A model generated the notes under the pieces. The model was given only the letters and a program-made list of their open reading frames with translations. It was not told the origin of the DNA and searched no databases. Below, one piece after another: positions 1 through 8,494 of a stretch of DNA of 64,000 bases. Origin of the DNA: Streptomyces sp. NRRL S-455. GTDB lineage: Bacteria; Actinomycetota; Actinomycetes; Streptomycetales; Streptomycetaceae. Every line of letters starts with the position of its first letter. Position 1 is the first letter of the stretch. Both the position numbers and the translations under genes were made by a program. The stretch is from NCBI RefSeq assembly GCF_000717875.1, contig NZ_JOCT01000007.1:62001-126000 (forward strand), given 5' to 3'.

Positions 1-935
1 ACCTCGGTCATGCCGTACCCGTGGGTGAGCCGCACGCCCATCTCGCGCACCACCGCGTGGTACAGCTCCGGCGGCTTGGGCGCCCCGCCGCCCGCGAGCA
101 GCCGCAGGGAGGGGACGATCGGAGTCCCGGGTTTCTTGCGCTGCTCCGCCAGGAACATCGAGTAGAACGCCGTCGACCCGCCCGCCATCGTCACCCCGTG
201 CCCGCGGTACGCCGCCAGCGCGTCCGGCAGCGCGAACTGCTCGAACAGCACCGCCGGGAACCCGTACAGCAGCAGCATCACCGTGTAGTCGGGCCCGCCG
301 ATGTGCGCGTACGGGAAGGCGATCGACCCCACGTCGTCCGCCGAGGGCCGCAGCGCGTGCGCCAGACAGGAACCGCCCGCGAGCAGGGAACGGTCCGTGT
401 GCAGCACGCCCTTGGGGTCGGAGGTCGTGCCCGACGTCCAGTAGATCCAGCGGACGGCCGTGCCGTCGGAGGGCGGGGGAGGCAGTACGGACGGATCGCC
501 GTCGGGCAGGTCGTCGTACGCCTCGAAGACACCCTTCGCTCCGAGCCGCCGGGCCATCTCCGCGTGGTCGAAGCCGCGCCACTCACCCGGCACCGCGAAG
601 AACTCCGCCCTTGACTCGCGCAGCGCGAAGCCGACCTCGCGGTCCCGGTAGAAGGGGATCACCGGGCTCTGCACGGCGCCCAGGCGGGCCAGCGCGAAGG
701 AGAGCAGCACCGTCTCGATGCGGGTGGGCAGCTGCCAGGCGACCACCGTGCCGGGGCGCACGCCCATGCCGTACAGCCCGGCCGCGACCCGCTCGGCACG
801 CGCCCGCAGCCCGTCGCAGGTCAGCGTGCGGTCGTCCTGGAGGAAGAGCGGGTGGCCGGGGGTGAGGGCGGCCCGGCGGGCGACGAGCTCCCACAGTGTG
901 CGGGACGAACTCAGGGCGTACGGGGTCTCGTTCAC
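1..935 (-). CDS. AMP-forming acyl-CoA synthetase (3' end outside window)
   Basis: A cytoplasmic adenylate-forming enzyme that would activate a carboxylic acid to its CoA thioester. Only the first 311 codons are in the window. The gene runs off the left edge just after the HGYGMTE motif, so the C-terminal lid domain is not seen. The AMP-binding loop reads YWTSGTTSDPKG near residue 163, with Ser where TSGTTG normally has Gly. The GTG start at 935 fits the family N-terminus, which continues NETPYALSSS. The gene is divergent from the amidohydrolase operon and shares two 17-bp operators with it, so it probably belongs to the same regulon. The family is secure; the substrate is unknown. Confidence 0.85.
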   Translation of the reverse strand, partial: MNETPYALSSSRTLWELVARRAALTPGHPLFLQDDRTLTCDGLRARAERVAAGLYGMGVRPGTVVAWQLPTRIETVLLSFALARLGAVQSPVIPFYRDREVGFALRESRAEFFAVPGEWRGFDHAEMARRLGAKGVFEAYDDLPDGDPSVLPPPPSDGTAVRWIYWTSGTTSDPKGVLHTDRSLLAGGSCLAHALRPSADDVGSIAFPYAHIGGPDYTVMLLLYGFPAVLFEQFALPDALAAYRGHGVTMAGGSTAFYSMFLAEQRKKPGTPIVPSLRLLAGGGAPKPPELYHAVVREMGVRLTHGYGMTE

Positions 936-954
936 GGCTGCCCCCTGCTCCTTG

Positions 955-971
955 GCTGACGGGTCGTCAGG
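955..971. promoter_or_regulatory. 17-bp regulon operator, copy 1
   Basis: The sequence is GCTGACG-GGT-CGTCAGG, an inverted repeat matching the window-wide consensus TCTGACG-N3-CGTCAGA at 12 of 14 arm positions. It lies in the divergent promoter between the acyl-CoA synthetase and the amidohydrolase, 27 bp (centre to centre) from copy 2. That spacing is the same as in the pair at 36646/36673. Confidence 0.75.
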
Positions 972-981
972 TGGGATGCTA

Positions 982-998
982 TCTGACGCTGCATCAGA
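982..998. promoter_or_regulatory. 17-bp regulon operator, copy 2
   Basis: The sequence is TCTGACG-CTG-CATCAGA, flanked by TA on both sides so the dyad extends further. It is 26 bp upstream of the amidohydrolase ATG and probably overlaps the core promoter of the rightward operon. Confidence 0.8.
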
Positions 999-1024
999 TA
1001 AGTACCGCCCGGCGGAGGGGACCC

Positions 1025-2221
1025 ATGGCGATCGAACTGCCCCGCATCATCAGCGTCGACGACCACGTGATCGAGCCCGCCCACCTCTTCGACACCTGGC
1101 TGCCGGCCAAGTACCGCGACCGCGGGCCCCGGCCACTGACCGCCGGGATCGGTGAACTCGCCTACGTCGGCGGCAAGTACCGGATCACCATGGACCCGGA
1201 CGGCCCGCCCACCGACTGGTGGATCTACGAGGACCTGAAGTTCCCGTACAAGCGCAACATCGCCGCCGTCGGCTTCGACCGGGACGAGATGACCCTGGAG
1301 GGCATCACCCGCGAGGAGATGCGACCCGGCTGCTGGGACCCCAAGGAACGCCTCAAGGACATGGACCTCAACCACGTCGAGGCGAGCCTCTGCTTCCCCA
1401 GCTTCCCCCGCTTCTGCGGCCAGACCTTCGCCGAGGCGCACGACAAGGAGGTCGCCCTGGCCTGCGTGCGCGCCTACAACGACTGGATGGTCGAGGAGTG
1501 GTGCGGCGACAGCGGCGGGCGGCTCATCCCGCTCTGCCTGATCCCGCTGTGGGACGTCGGGCTGGCCGTCGCGGAGATCCGCCGCAACGCCGCGCGCGGG
1601 GTGAAGGCCGTGACCTTCTCCGAGATCCCCACCCACCTCGGGCTGCCGTCCATCCACTCCGGCTACTGGGACCCCTTCTTCGCGGTCTGCCAGGAGACCG
1701 GCACGGTCGTCAACATGCACATCGGGTCCTCGTCCCAGATGCCGGCCGCCTCCCCGGACGCCCCGCCCGCCGTCCAGGCCTCGCTCAGCTTCAACAACGC
1801 GATGGCCTCGATGATGGACTTCCTGTTCAGCGGAGTCCTGGTGAAGTTCCCGCGCCTCAAACTCGCCTACTCCGAAGGCCAGATGGGCTGGGTCCCGTAC
1901 GCCCTGGAACGCGCCGACGACGTCTGGGAGGAACACCGCGCCTGGGGCGGCGTCCGGGACACCGTCCCCGAGCCCCCCTCGACGTACTACTACCGGCAGA
2001 TCTTCTGCTGCTTCTTCCGCGACAAGCACGGGGTCGCGTCGATCGACGCGGTCGGCCGCGACAACGCCACCTTCGAGACCGACTACCCGCACGTGGACTC
2101 GACCTTCCCGCACACCAAGGAGGTCGCCCTCGACCACGTCGGAGGCCTCGACGACGAGACGGTCTACAAGCTGATGCGGGGCAACGCCATCCGGATGCTC
2201 GACCTGGACCTCGACCGCTGA
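1025..2221 (+). CDS. Amidohydrolase family 2 (PF04909, ISVDDH type)
   Basis: A 398-residue TIM-barrel metal-dependent hydrolase or decarboxylase of the ACMSD/amidohydrolase-2 superfamily. The N-terminal metal motif is ISVDDH (residues 9-14). Further conserved positions are NMHIGSSSQ around residue 230 and ETDYPHVDS with Asp near 353. The ATG at 1025 follows a GGAGGGG ribosome site; longer in-frame starts run into the operator. It is the first gene of an operon with two ACADs, overlapping the next gene by one base (TGATG). A close paralogue lies at 43838-45079, also behind an operator. The context suggests a C-C or C-N bond hydrolysis step in a CoA-linked ring-degradation pathway, which is inference. 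Confidence 0.85.
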   Translation: MAIELPRIISVDDHVIEPAHLFDTWLPAKYRDRGPRPLTAGIGELAYVGGKYRITMDPDGPPTDWWIYEDLKFPYKRNIAAVGFDRDEMTLEGITREEMRPGCWDPKERLKDMDLNHVEASLCFPSFPRFCGQTFAEAHDKEVALACVRAYNDWMVEEWCGDSGGRLIPLCLIPLWDVGLAVAEIRRNAARGVKAVTFSEIPTHLGLPSIHSGYWDPFFAVCQETGTVVNMHIGSSSQMPAASPDAPPAVQASLSFNNAMASMMDFLFSGVLVKFPRLKLAYSEGQMGWVPYALERADDVWEEHRAWGGVRDTVPEPPSTYYYRQIFCCFFRDKHGVASIDAVGRDNATFETDYPHVDSTFPHTKEVALDHVGGLDDETVYKLMRGNAIRMLDLDLDR

Positions 2222-3354
2222 TGGACCTGTCGTACACGCCCGAGGAGGAGGAGTTCGGGGCCGGGCTCAGGGAGTGGCTCGCGAAAACACTCCCCGGCCT
2301 CCCGCCCGGGCCGTCCCCCGACGACTGGCCGGGGCGGCGGGCGTACGACCTCGGCTGGCAACGCAGGCTGTACGACGCCGGGTACGCCGACGTTCACTGG
2401 GGCGCCTCCCCGACCACCCGGCTGATCTTCCTGGAGGAGACCGAGAAGGCCGGAGCGCCCTACGTGGGGGCCAACTTCGTGGGCCTCCTGCACGCCGGCC
2501 CGACCATCGCCGCCGAGGGCACGGACGCACAGCGGGCCCGCTGGCTGCCGCCGATCCTGCGCGGCGAGGAGGTCTGGTGCCAGGGCTTCAGCGAACCGGA
2601 CGCCGGCTCCGACCTCGCGGCCCTGCGCACCCGCGCCCGGCGCGACGGCGACGACTACGTGGTGACCGGCTCCAAGATCTGGACGTCCCACGCCGAGGTC
2701 GCCGACTGGTGCGAGCTGCTGGTCCGCACCGACCCGGACGCCCCGAAGCACCGGGGCATCACCTGGCTCGCCCTGCCCATGGACGCGTCCGGCATCACGG
2801 TACGGCCCCTGCGCACGCTCGCCGGGTCGGCCGAGTTCGCGGAGGTCTTCCTCGACGAGGTGCGGGTACCGGTGGACAACCGCGTCGGGGACGAGAACGA
2901 CGGCTGGCGCGTCACGATGGTGACGCTGTCCTTCGAACGCGGCACGGCCTTCGCCGGCGAGGTCGTCGCCTGCCGGCGCGTCCTCGGCGAACTGGCCGTC
3001 GAAGCCCGCGAGAACGGCCGCTGGGACGACCCGGCGCTGCGGCGCCGGCTGGGCAGGCTCAACGCCGAGTTCCGGGCGCTGTGGCGGCTGACGCAGTGGA
3101 ACGTGAGCGCGGCGGAGGCGGCGGGCGGCGTGCCCGGCGCCGGGGGCTCGGTCTTCAAGCTCCGGTACTCGCACGCCCGCCAGGAGCTGTACGACACCGC
3201 GGCCGAGGTCCTGGGCGCCGACAGCCTCGACCTGGACCGGCCGTGGACGCTCGACCGGCTGTCCTCGCTGTCGTACACGATCGCGGCGGGCACCTCGCAG
3301 ATCCAGCACGACATCATCGCCGAGCGGCTCCTCGGCCTGCCGAAGGGACGGTGA
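2221..3354 (+). CDS. Acyl-CoA dehydrogenase, large (alpha-like) subunit
   Basis: An FAD-dependent alpha,beta-dehydrogenase of acyl-CoA thioesters, 377 residues. It has the flavin/substrate loop FSEPDAGSDLAALRTRA in the first half and a C-terminal TSQIQHDIIAERLLGLPKG motif. The start at 2221 overlaps the amidohydrolase stop, indicating translational coupling. The next gene, 6 bp downstream, is a shorter ACAD. In actinobacterial steroid catabolism such adjacent pairs form alpha2beta2 heterotetramers for bulky ring or side-chain substrates. The same arrangement is inferred here from size and adjacency. Confidence 0.88.
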   Translation: MDLSYTPEEEEFGAGLREWLAKTLPGLPPGPSPDDWPGRRAYDLGWQRRLYDAGYADVHWGASPTTRLIFLEETEKAGAPYVGANFVGLLHAGPTIAAEGTDAQRARWLPPILRGEEVWCQGFSEPDAGSDLAALRTRARRDGDDYVVTGSKIWTSHAEVADWCELLVRTDPDAPKHRGITWLALPMDASGITVRPLRTLAGSAEFAEVFLDEVRVPVDNRVGDENDGWRVTMVTLSFERGTAFAGEVVACRRVLGELAVEARENGRWDDPALRRRLGRLNAEFRALWRLTQWNVSAAEAAGGVPGAGGSVFKLRYSHARQELYDTAAEVLGADSLDLDRPWTLDRLSSLSYTIAAGTSQIQHDIIAERLLGLPKGR

Positions 3355-3360
3355 CGGGCG

Positions 3361-4266
3361 GTGCGGTTCCGGCTGACGGACGATCAGCGGGCCCTGCGGG
3401 ACGGGATGCGGCAGGTGCTGGCGCGACACTTCGACGGGGAGGCGCTGCGGGCGGCGGCGGGCGATGGCGGAGCGGGCCGTGCCGTCCGTCCGGCCGGTCC
3501 GGACCGGGTGATGTGGCGGGCCCTCGGGGACGCAGGGTTCTTCGCGCTGCGGTTGCCGGAGGCGGACGGCGGGGTCGGACTCGGACTGCCGGAGGCGGTG
3601 TTGGTGTTCGAGGAGGCGGGGCGGGCGCTGCTGCCCGGGCCGCTGGTCGCCACGCATCTCGCGGCCGGGGTGGTGCCGGGAGCCGCCACCGGGGAGACGG
3701 TCGTGACGGCCGTGGACGGCGGGCTGGTGGAGTGGCTGGCGGAAGCCGACGTCGTACGCGGTGACACCACCGGAGCCGTACCGCTGCGCTCCCTCGACCC
3801 GCTGACCCCCCTGCACCGCGTGCCCGGCGGCGCGGCGGCGGCACCGGATCCCGTCGCCGTCCTCCTCACCGCCGCCGAGCAGCTCGGCACGGCCGGCCGG
3901 GTCTGCGAACTCGCGGCGCAACACGCCCGGGCGCGCGAACAGTTCGGCCGTCCTGTCGGAGCCTTCCAGGCGGTCGCGCACCTGTGCGCCGGGATGCTGG
4001 TCCGGACAGAGACGGCCCGTGCCGCGGTGTACGCGGCCGCGGTCACCGCCGACCCTGTCGACATCGCCGCGGCCCGGCTGCTCGCCGACGAGGCCGCCGT
4101 GCGCGGCGCCCGCGACTGTCTCCAGGTGCACGGCGGCATGGGCTTCACCTGGGAATCCGAGGTCCATCTGCATATGAAACGCGCATGGGTTCGAACTCAA
4201 CGCACCGGGGGAGTCACGGAGAGTGAGGAGGTGCTCGCGGTAGATCTGCTGACCGGAACGCTCTGA
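3361..4266 (+). CDS. Acyl-CoA dehydrogenase, short (beta-like) subunit
   Basis: This 301-residue ACAD is clearly shorter than the usual 370-390. It keeps the N-terminal helical region (RLTDDQRALRDGM), the AREQFGRPVGAFQAVAH motif and the C-terminal VHGGMGFTWESEVHLHMKRAW segment, but little of the middle beta-domain. The GTG at 3361 follows the preceding TGA after 6 bases. Length and pairing fit the partner chain of a heteromeric FadE-type complex with the gene at 2221. It ends the operon that starts at 1025. Confidence 0.85.
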   Translation: MRFRLTDDQRALRDGMRQVLARHFDGEALRAAAGDGGAGRAVRPAGPDRVMWRALGDAGFFALRLPEADGGVGLGLPEAVLVFEEAGRALLPGPLVATHLAAGVVPGAATGETVVTAVDGGLVEWLAEADVVRGDTTGAVPLRSLDPLTPLHRVPGGAAAAPDPVAVLLTAAEQLGTAGRVCELAAQHARAREQFGRPVGAFQAVAHLCAGMLVRTETARAAVYAAAVTADPVDIAAARLLADEAAVRGARDCLQVHGGMGFTWESEVHLHMKRAWVRTQRTGGVTESEEVLAVDLLTGTL

Positions 4267-4694
4267 CAGGCCGACTTGGCGCGGCGGCGCTCCGCGGCCC
4301 CGCGGGCATGTCGCGGATCGTGGCATACCGGAACTACGGAGAGTTGATATCGGGTCGTGTCCCGCGCGTGGCTCGTCACCGCCCGGAGTCGGCCGTCCGC
4401 TCGGGTACCTTGTGTGAGATGCGAGTGGCTCTGAGTGCAGCGCGGCCCGGTGGCGCCGCCTGTTCGACTGCCCATGGCGAGCGTCGCACAGTATGCCGTA
4501 CGGGTACTCCTTCGCGCTGGAATATGCCCGAAGCGCTTGTTGGGGTGACTGTACGTCAACCATGCTGTCCCACAAGGGATTCACGTTCCGTGATCTCTGC
4601 CCCGGCCGTTGTTCTGGCCATGCAGAAAATGGCTACGATCGTGGCCTTCGTGAGGCGCGAGCCTAAGTGTCCGCCGGTTCGGATGGTGTGAGCG
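4267..4694. other. Non-coding gap upstream of the ATPase gene
   Basis: No open frame here shows the codon bias of its neighbours. At 4544-4560 there is a weak resemblance to the regulon operator (core TGAC-N5-GTCA only), probably chance. The gap presumably carries the terminator of the ACAD operon and the promoter of the downstream ATPase gene. Confidence 0.4.
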
Positions 4695-5189
4695 GTGCAG
4701 GTGCTTCAAGTGCAGCTGGAGATCCGGCCCGACCCCGCAGAAGTGGGGCGGGCCCGGCAGTGGGCTCGCTCGCGCCTGGCCGGGTCGGGCATACGGGCCG
4801 ACGAGTCGCTCGCCGAGACGCTGATTCTGCTCGTCTCCGAGCTCGTCACCAACGCCGTGGTGCACACCGGCTGCCCGGCGGTGCTGCGGCTGTCCCTGCC
4901 GGGTGCGGCGACCGGGGAGGCCATCGTCCGTCTCGAGGTCGCCGACCGCAGCCTCCGTGCCCCGGTACCCCGGTGCGCGGACGACGACGCGACCGGTGGC
5001 CGCGGGCTCGCTCTCGTCGACGGTCTCGCCGACCGCTGGGGCTGGAGCGCCGAGGGCGCCGGCAAACGCATCTGGTGCGAGCTGGACTGCGACGCGGCAT
5101 CGCGCGACGCCGCAGCGTGCGGCAGTGGCGCCGTGCCGTACGGCGGGTCCGCGACGGCTCGCGAGGGAATCGCCTACGAGGCGGTTTAG
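4695..5189 (+). CDS. HATPase_c anti-sigma-factor-like ATP-binding protein
   Basis: A 164-residue protein with a single histidine-kinase-like ATPase fold. The N-box is SELVTNAVVHT near residue 55 and the G-box is GGRGLALVDGLADRWGW near residue 110. Streptomyces encode many such stand-alone proteins, related to RsbW/SpoIIAB anti-sigma kinases and often paired with regulators in signalling. The GTG at 4695 is taken because the beta-strand VLQVQLEIRP follows directly. No sigma factor or antagonist is adjacent. It has no operator and is not obviously part of the catabolic set. Confidence 0.8.
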   Translation: MQVLQVQLEIRPDPAEVGRARQWARSRLAGSGIRADESLAETLILLVSELVTNAVVHTGCPAVLRLSLPGAATGEAIVRLEVADRSLRAPVPRCADDDATGGRGLALVDGLADRWGWSAEGAGKRIWCELDCDAASRDAAACGSGAVPYGGSATAREGIAYEAV

Positions 5190-6436
5190 GGCCGTTGCGC
5201 CTGCACCCCTCCGGGCCGCCGTCGTCTGACGTGGTGGCTGGGGTGTACGGATGCACGGAGGCTGACCGCTCCTGTCCTGCTGCGAGGCGATGCGCCGGGG
5301 TGTGCTTCCGTGCGCGCCCAGAACAAAAGGGGTCATAAACCGATAAACCCCCGAACGGGTGTTGACGCCTCGTAATGGTTTGATCACGCTTGTGGTAGCG
5401 ATTCGCCGTGAGGGGACGGCGAGGGCTTCAGCGGCGGAAGTCCTCGGCGAGTGTGGGTCGTGATCCGGTGTCGATCACCTCAGGGCCCGGGGGGACTCGG
5501 GGGTGGAGCACCGGATCGGGGTGGCGGCGCGCGCTGCCGGGCTCGGGGCGTGCAGCGCCGCCGTCGGCCGTCCTTCCGCAGGGGGGTTTGCTGAGGGGCG
5601 ACGAGAGCCGTCCCGGGCCGGAGGAATCCGGTCCGGGACGGTGCGGACACCGCCGCCGGCCAGACGGCGGGGGCCGCGATCCGGGTGTCGGGGCCACGGC
5701 GGTGACCAGGGTCGACGAGGTGTTGGTGACGTTGGTGGCCGACTTGCTGCCGGGCATGGAGCACTCCTCACTGGTTGATGGAGACGTGCGAGGAACCGGC
5801 GAGAGTCATCCGGCGACCGCCGCCGCGTTGTGGCGTGCGCCGCCGCTGACGGCCTGATCTTGTCCCCTGGGCAAGGAGAAAACCGGCATGAGCTGCCTCG
5901 ACGTTCCCCGGTACGGGGATGGGCAGCCCGCCGGTTCGTACTCTCAGTGACCCACAGGGCCAACGGAGTGACAAGGGGGCGTCAATTCACATCACCCGGA
6001 TGGCGTAGTGGCCGAGGGGGTGTGCGTCCGGTCCGCGGGACCGCGTCGGCCGGTGCCGTAGACGACACCGGCCGACCGGATCCAAGTCCCCACCAGGGGT
6101 GCCCATCGCGGTATGCCAACGTGATCACTCCCGGCTTCTCCGGAGAAGCCGCAGGTGCTCTGACTGCCGCATCCCCCGGTGAGGATGGGCGGCCCACCGG
6201 TTGGATCTCCTTCAGTAATCCACTACTTCACGGGACCGGCAAGGCGCTCCTGGTCGTGTCACGCGAATGGCCCAGCGGAATATGCGCTCTCGGTGGCGGG
6301 TGGGCGGTACGACTTCGTCACCGGGGACACGGCGGGCGAGCAGGGCGGCGGTGTCCTCCGTGACGGCGGTACGGTCGTCCTGACAGGCGCCTTTGTCACC
6401 GGCGAAGCGGCGAGGCCGAGGGCTGGAGGCCGAAGG
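5190..6436. other. Sparse 1.2-kb region with at most one small ORF
   Basis: Between the ATPase gene and the cyclase no long frame has Streptomyces-like codon use. The only candidate is the short leftward ORF at 5428-5757. Half-operators occur (for example TCTGACG near 5225) but no full 17-bp site. I recognise no RNA gene or insertion-sequence end. Confidence 0.45.
5428..5757 (-). CDS. Possible small protein of unknown function
   Basis: A 109-codon leftward frame preceded by a good ribosome site (GAGGAG, 6-7 bases from the ATG). The first 25 residues are Ser/Thr/Val-rich (MPGSKSATNVTNTSSTLVTA) and nearly every codon ends in G or C. The rest is Pro/Arg-rich with poorer third-position bias, so the frame may be real only at its start, or decayed. 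It matches no family I know. A short secreted peptide or peptide precursor is possible but unsupported. Confidence 0.25.
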   Translation of the reverse strand: MPGSKSATNVTNTSSTLVTAVAPTPGSRPPPSGRRRCPHRPGPDSSGPGRLSSPLSKPPCGRTADGGAARPEPGSARRHPDPVLHPRVPPGPEVIDTGSRPTLAEDFRR

Positions 6437-7363
6437 TCACAGGACGGCCACGGGGGCCACCGGGGCACCCGTGGCGCCCGTGAACGGCTCGGGTGTCGCC
6501 GCCAGCAGGAAGGCGTAACGGCCCGCTTCTCCACAGGCTGTGGACAACTCTTCGAGATTCCAGTTCTGGCCCTGCGGCATCCCCATCTCCACGAGGTGCA
6601 GGGCGTGCACCGGCAGCCACAGTCCGTCCACCTCGGGCGGGAACACCTCGAAGGTGAGGGTGTCGTCGGCGACGGCCGCGACATCGCGCGCGTGGAACCA
6701 CTCGGGCGTCCGGATCGACAGCCCCGGCGACGGATAGGCGTACGTGTGCCGGTCCCCCGCCAGGCAGAGCCGGATCTGCCCGGTCCGCACGAGCACGATG
6801 TCGCCGGCCCCGACCCGCGTACCGGCGAGTTCCTCGGCGGCGTCCAGGTCCTCCGGAGTCACGGCGTACCCGCCGTCGAGCCGGTCCGTGCCCCGGGCGC
6901 GGGCGACGTCGAGCAGCACTCCGCGCGAGACGACCTGCCGGACCTTCTCCATGCCGCTGAACTCGGCGCCCCCGTGCGGGGTGATGGTGTCCGCTGGGCG
7001 GCCGTTGTAGATCCGGCCCGAGTGCGAGACGTGCGGCAGCGCGTCCCAGTGGGTGGCTGCCTGGAGCCCCATGGTCACGGCGTCGTCGCTGCAGGCGACG
7101 GTGCCCGGGCCGAAGAGCTCCTGGTTGATCTGCACCATGACGTGCAGCGGGTCGATCCGCCCCGGGATCATCCCGGTCTGCACGCCGTCGCGCCGCAGGG
7201 GCAGCGCGAGCGGGATCCGGCGCCCGGAGCGGACGGCCGCCGCCGCTTCCCGCACGACCTCGTCGGTGATCAGGTTCAGCGTGCCGAGCTCGTCGTCGGC
7301 TCCCCAGCGGCCCCAGTTGTTCACCCGCCCCGCGATGTCCTGGAACGCGTCCGGCAGCGACAT
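6437..7363 (-). CDS. Cyclase/kynurenine-formamidase-like hydrolase (PF04199)
   Basis: A 308-residue putative metal-dependent cyclase-family hydrolase. The metal motif THWDALPHVSH (residues 104-114) corresponds to the HGTHxDxxxH signature, with Ala-Thr replacing the first Gly-Thr pair. Members hydrolyse amide or cyclic bonds, and in actinobacterial catabolic clusters often act on ring-cleavage products. The ATG at 7363 fits the conserved start. It is divergent from the SDR-ACAD-ADH operon, with two operators in the shared promoter, so it is a likely regulon member. Confidence 0.82.
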   Translation of the reverse strand: MSLPDAFQDIAGRVNNWGRWGADDELGTLNLITDEVVREAAAAVRSGRRIPLALPLRRDGVQTGMIPGRIDPLHVMVQINQELFGPGTVACSDDAVTMGLQAATHWDALPHVSHSGRIYNGRPADTITPHGGAEFSGMEKVRQVVSRGVLLDVARARGTDRLDGGYAVTPEDLDAAEELAGTRVGAGDIVLVRTGQIRLCLAGDRHTYAYPSPGLSIRTPEWFHARDVAAVADDTLTFEVFPPEVDGLWLPVHALHLVEMGMPQGQNWNLEELSTACGEAGRYAFLLAATPEPFTGATGAPVAPVAVL

Positions 7364-7392
7364 GAGTCCTCCCCGGGGGTTGTCTTCCCATA

Positions 7393-7409
7393 TCTGACGG
7401 GTCGTAGAA
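7393..7409. promoter_or_regulatory. 17-bp regulon operator, degenerate copy 3
   Basis: TCTGACG-GGT-CGTAGAA has an intact left arm. The right arm looks like CGTCAGA with one base deleted. It sits 29 bp upstream of the cyclase start, next to a good site (copy 4), so it may be a weak secondary site. Confidence 0.45.
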
Positions 7410-7426
7410 TCTGGACATCCGCGAAA

Positions 7427-7443
7427 TCTAACGGTCCGTCAGA
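7427..7443. promoter_or_regulatory. 17-bp regulon operator, copy 4
   Basis: TCTAACG-GTC-CGTCAGA has one mismatch to consensus. It lies 26 bp upstream of the SDR GTG start, in the divergent cyclase/SDR promoter. Confidence 0.75.
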
Positions 7444-7469
7444 AACTGTGGGACGGGAAGGGGCCGGGC

Positions 7470-8384
7470 GTGGGGAACTTCTTGGCGGGCAAGGTCGTCG
7501 CCGTCACCGGCGCGGGCCGGGGCATCGGCCGGGCGGTCGCACTCGCGGCGGCGGCCGAGGGAGCGAAGGTCGTCGTCAACGACTACGGTGTCGCCGTCGA
7601 CGGCGCCTCGCCGACCAGCGCGGTCGCCGAGGCGGTCGTCAAGGAGATCGAGGCGGCGGGCGGGGACGCGGTGGCGGTCGCCGACGACATCTCCACCATG
7701 GCGGGCGGGCAGCGGGTCGTCGACGTGGCGCTGTCGTCGTACGGCCGGCTCGACGGTGTCGTCTGCGTGGCCGGGATCCTGCGCGAGCGCATGCTGTTCA
7801 ACATGACCGAGGAGGAGTGGGACCCGGTCGTCGCGACCCATCTGAAGGGCACGTTCACCGTGTTCCGGGCGGCCTCGGCGGTGATGCGCCGGCAGCGGGC
7901 CGGCACCCTGATCGGTTTCACCAGCGGCAACCACCAGGGGTCGGTGTCGCAGGCCAACTACAGCGCGGCCAAGGGCGGGATCATCTCGCTCGTGCGGAGC
8001 GCCGCGCTGGGGCTGCACAAGTACGGGGTGACCGCGAACGCGGTGGCGCCGGTCGCGCGGACCCGGATGTCGGCGGGTGTGCCGATGGAACTGGCGGAGA
8101 TCGGGGAGCCGGAGGACGTCGCCGCGCTGGTGGTGTACCTGCTGTCCGACGGGGCGCGGGAGCAGGGGATCACCGGGCAGGTGTACACGGTCGCCGGAGC
8201 GAAGATCGCGGTGTGGGCGCAGCCGAGGGAGCTGCGTGCCGCGTACGCCTCCGGCGGGTGGACCGTGGAGAGGATCGCGGAGTTTCTTCCCGGGTCGGTG
8301 GGGGTGGATCCGATGCCCATGCTGGAGAGGTTGCGGGAGATGGAGAGGGCCGCTCGCGGAGGGGAGCGGCCGAACGCCCAGTAG
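7470..8384 (+). CDS. Short-chain dehydrogenase/reductase with C-terminal extension
   Basis: A 304-residue NAD(P)-dependent oxidoreductase. It has the Rossmann motif TGAGRGIG near residue 14 and the catalytic YxxxK (Tyr164, Lys168). After the SDR core comes about 60 extra residues (VWAQPRELRAAYASGGWTVE onward), as in SDRs related to the dehydrogenase half of peroxisomal multifunctional enzymes. That fits oxidation of a 3-hydroxyacyl-CoA or hydroxysteroid-like substrate. The GTG at 7470 follows a GGGAAGGGG ribosome site. It is the first gene of an operator-controlled run with the ACAD and ADH. Confidence 0.87.
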   Translation: MGNFLAGKVVAVTGAGRGIGRAVALAAAAEGAKVVVNDYGVAVDGASPTSAVAEAVVKEIEAAGGDAVAVADDISTMAGGQRVVDVALSSYGRLDGVVCVAGILRERMLFNMTEEEWDPVVATHLKGTFTVFRAASAVMRRQRAGTLIGFTSGNHQGSVSQANYSAAKGGIISLVRSAALGLHKYGVTANAVAPVARTRMSAGVPMELAEIGEPEDVAALVVYLLSDGAREQGITGQVYTVAGAKIAVWAQPRELRAAYASGGWTVERIAEFLPGSVGVDPMPMLERLREMERAARGGERPNAQ

Positions 8385-8430
8385 CTCGGGGGCACGTGTC
8401 GTCGGGCGGGTGTGGGCGGGGTGTGGTTTC

Positions 8431-8452
8431 TCGCGCAGTTCCCCGCGCCCCT
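8431..8452. repeat. 22-bp dispersed intergenic repeat, copy A
   Basis: These 22 bases around GCGCAGTTCCCCGCGCCCC recur identically at 50532-50553, also between two regulon genes. I recall similar GC-rich intergenic elements as common in Streptomyces genomes. The sequence is not coding and has no clear terminator stem by itself. Confidence 0.6.
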
Positions 8453-8494
8453 TGGGTTTCTCCGCAGCAGTCACTTTGAATCGAGGCGGCGACC

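Noticed and set aside
932..2137. Long leftward open frame opposite the first amidohydrolase
   Set aside because: The rightward frame has family motifs and proper codon bias; the antisense frame is a GC-rich shadow.
3372..3388. Operator-like GCTGACG-GAC-GATCAGC inside the second ACAD gene
   Set aside because: It encodes the conserved LTDDQ residues of the ACAD N-terminus and has three arm mismatches, so coding constraint explains it.
4544..4560. Weak operator-like GGTGACT-GTA-CGTCAAC upstream of the ATPase gene
   Set aside because: Only the TGAC-N5-GTCA core matches; the outer arms differ and the gene is not catabolic.
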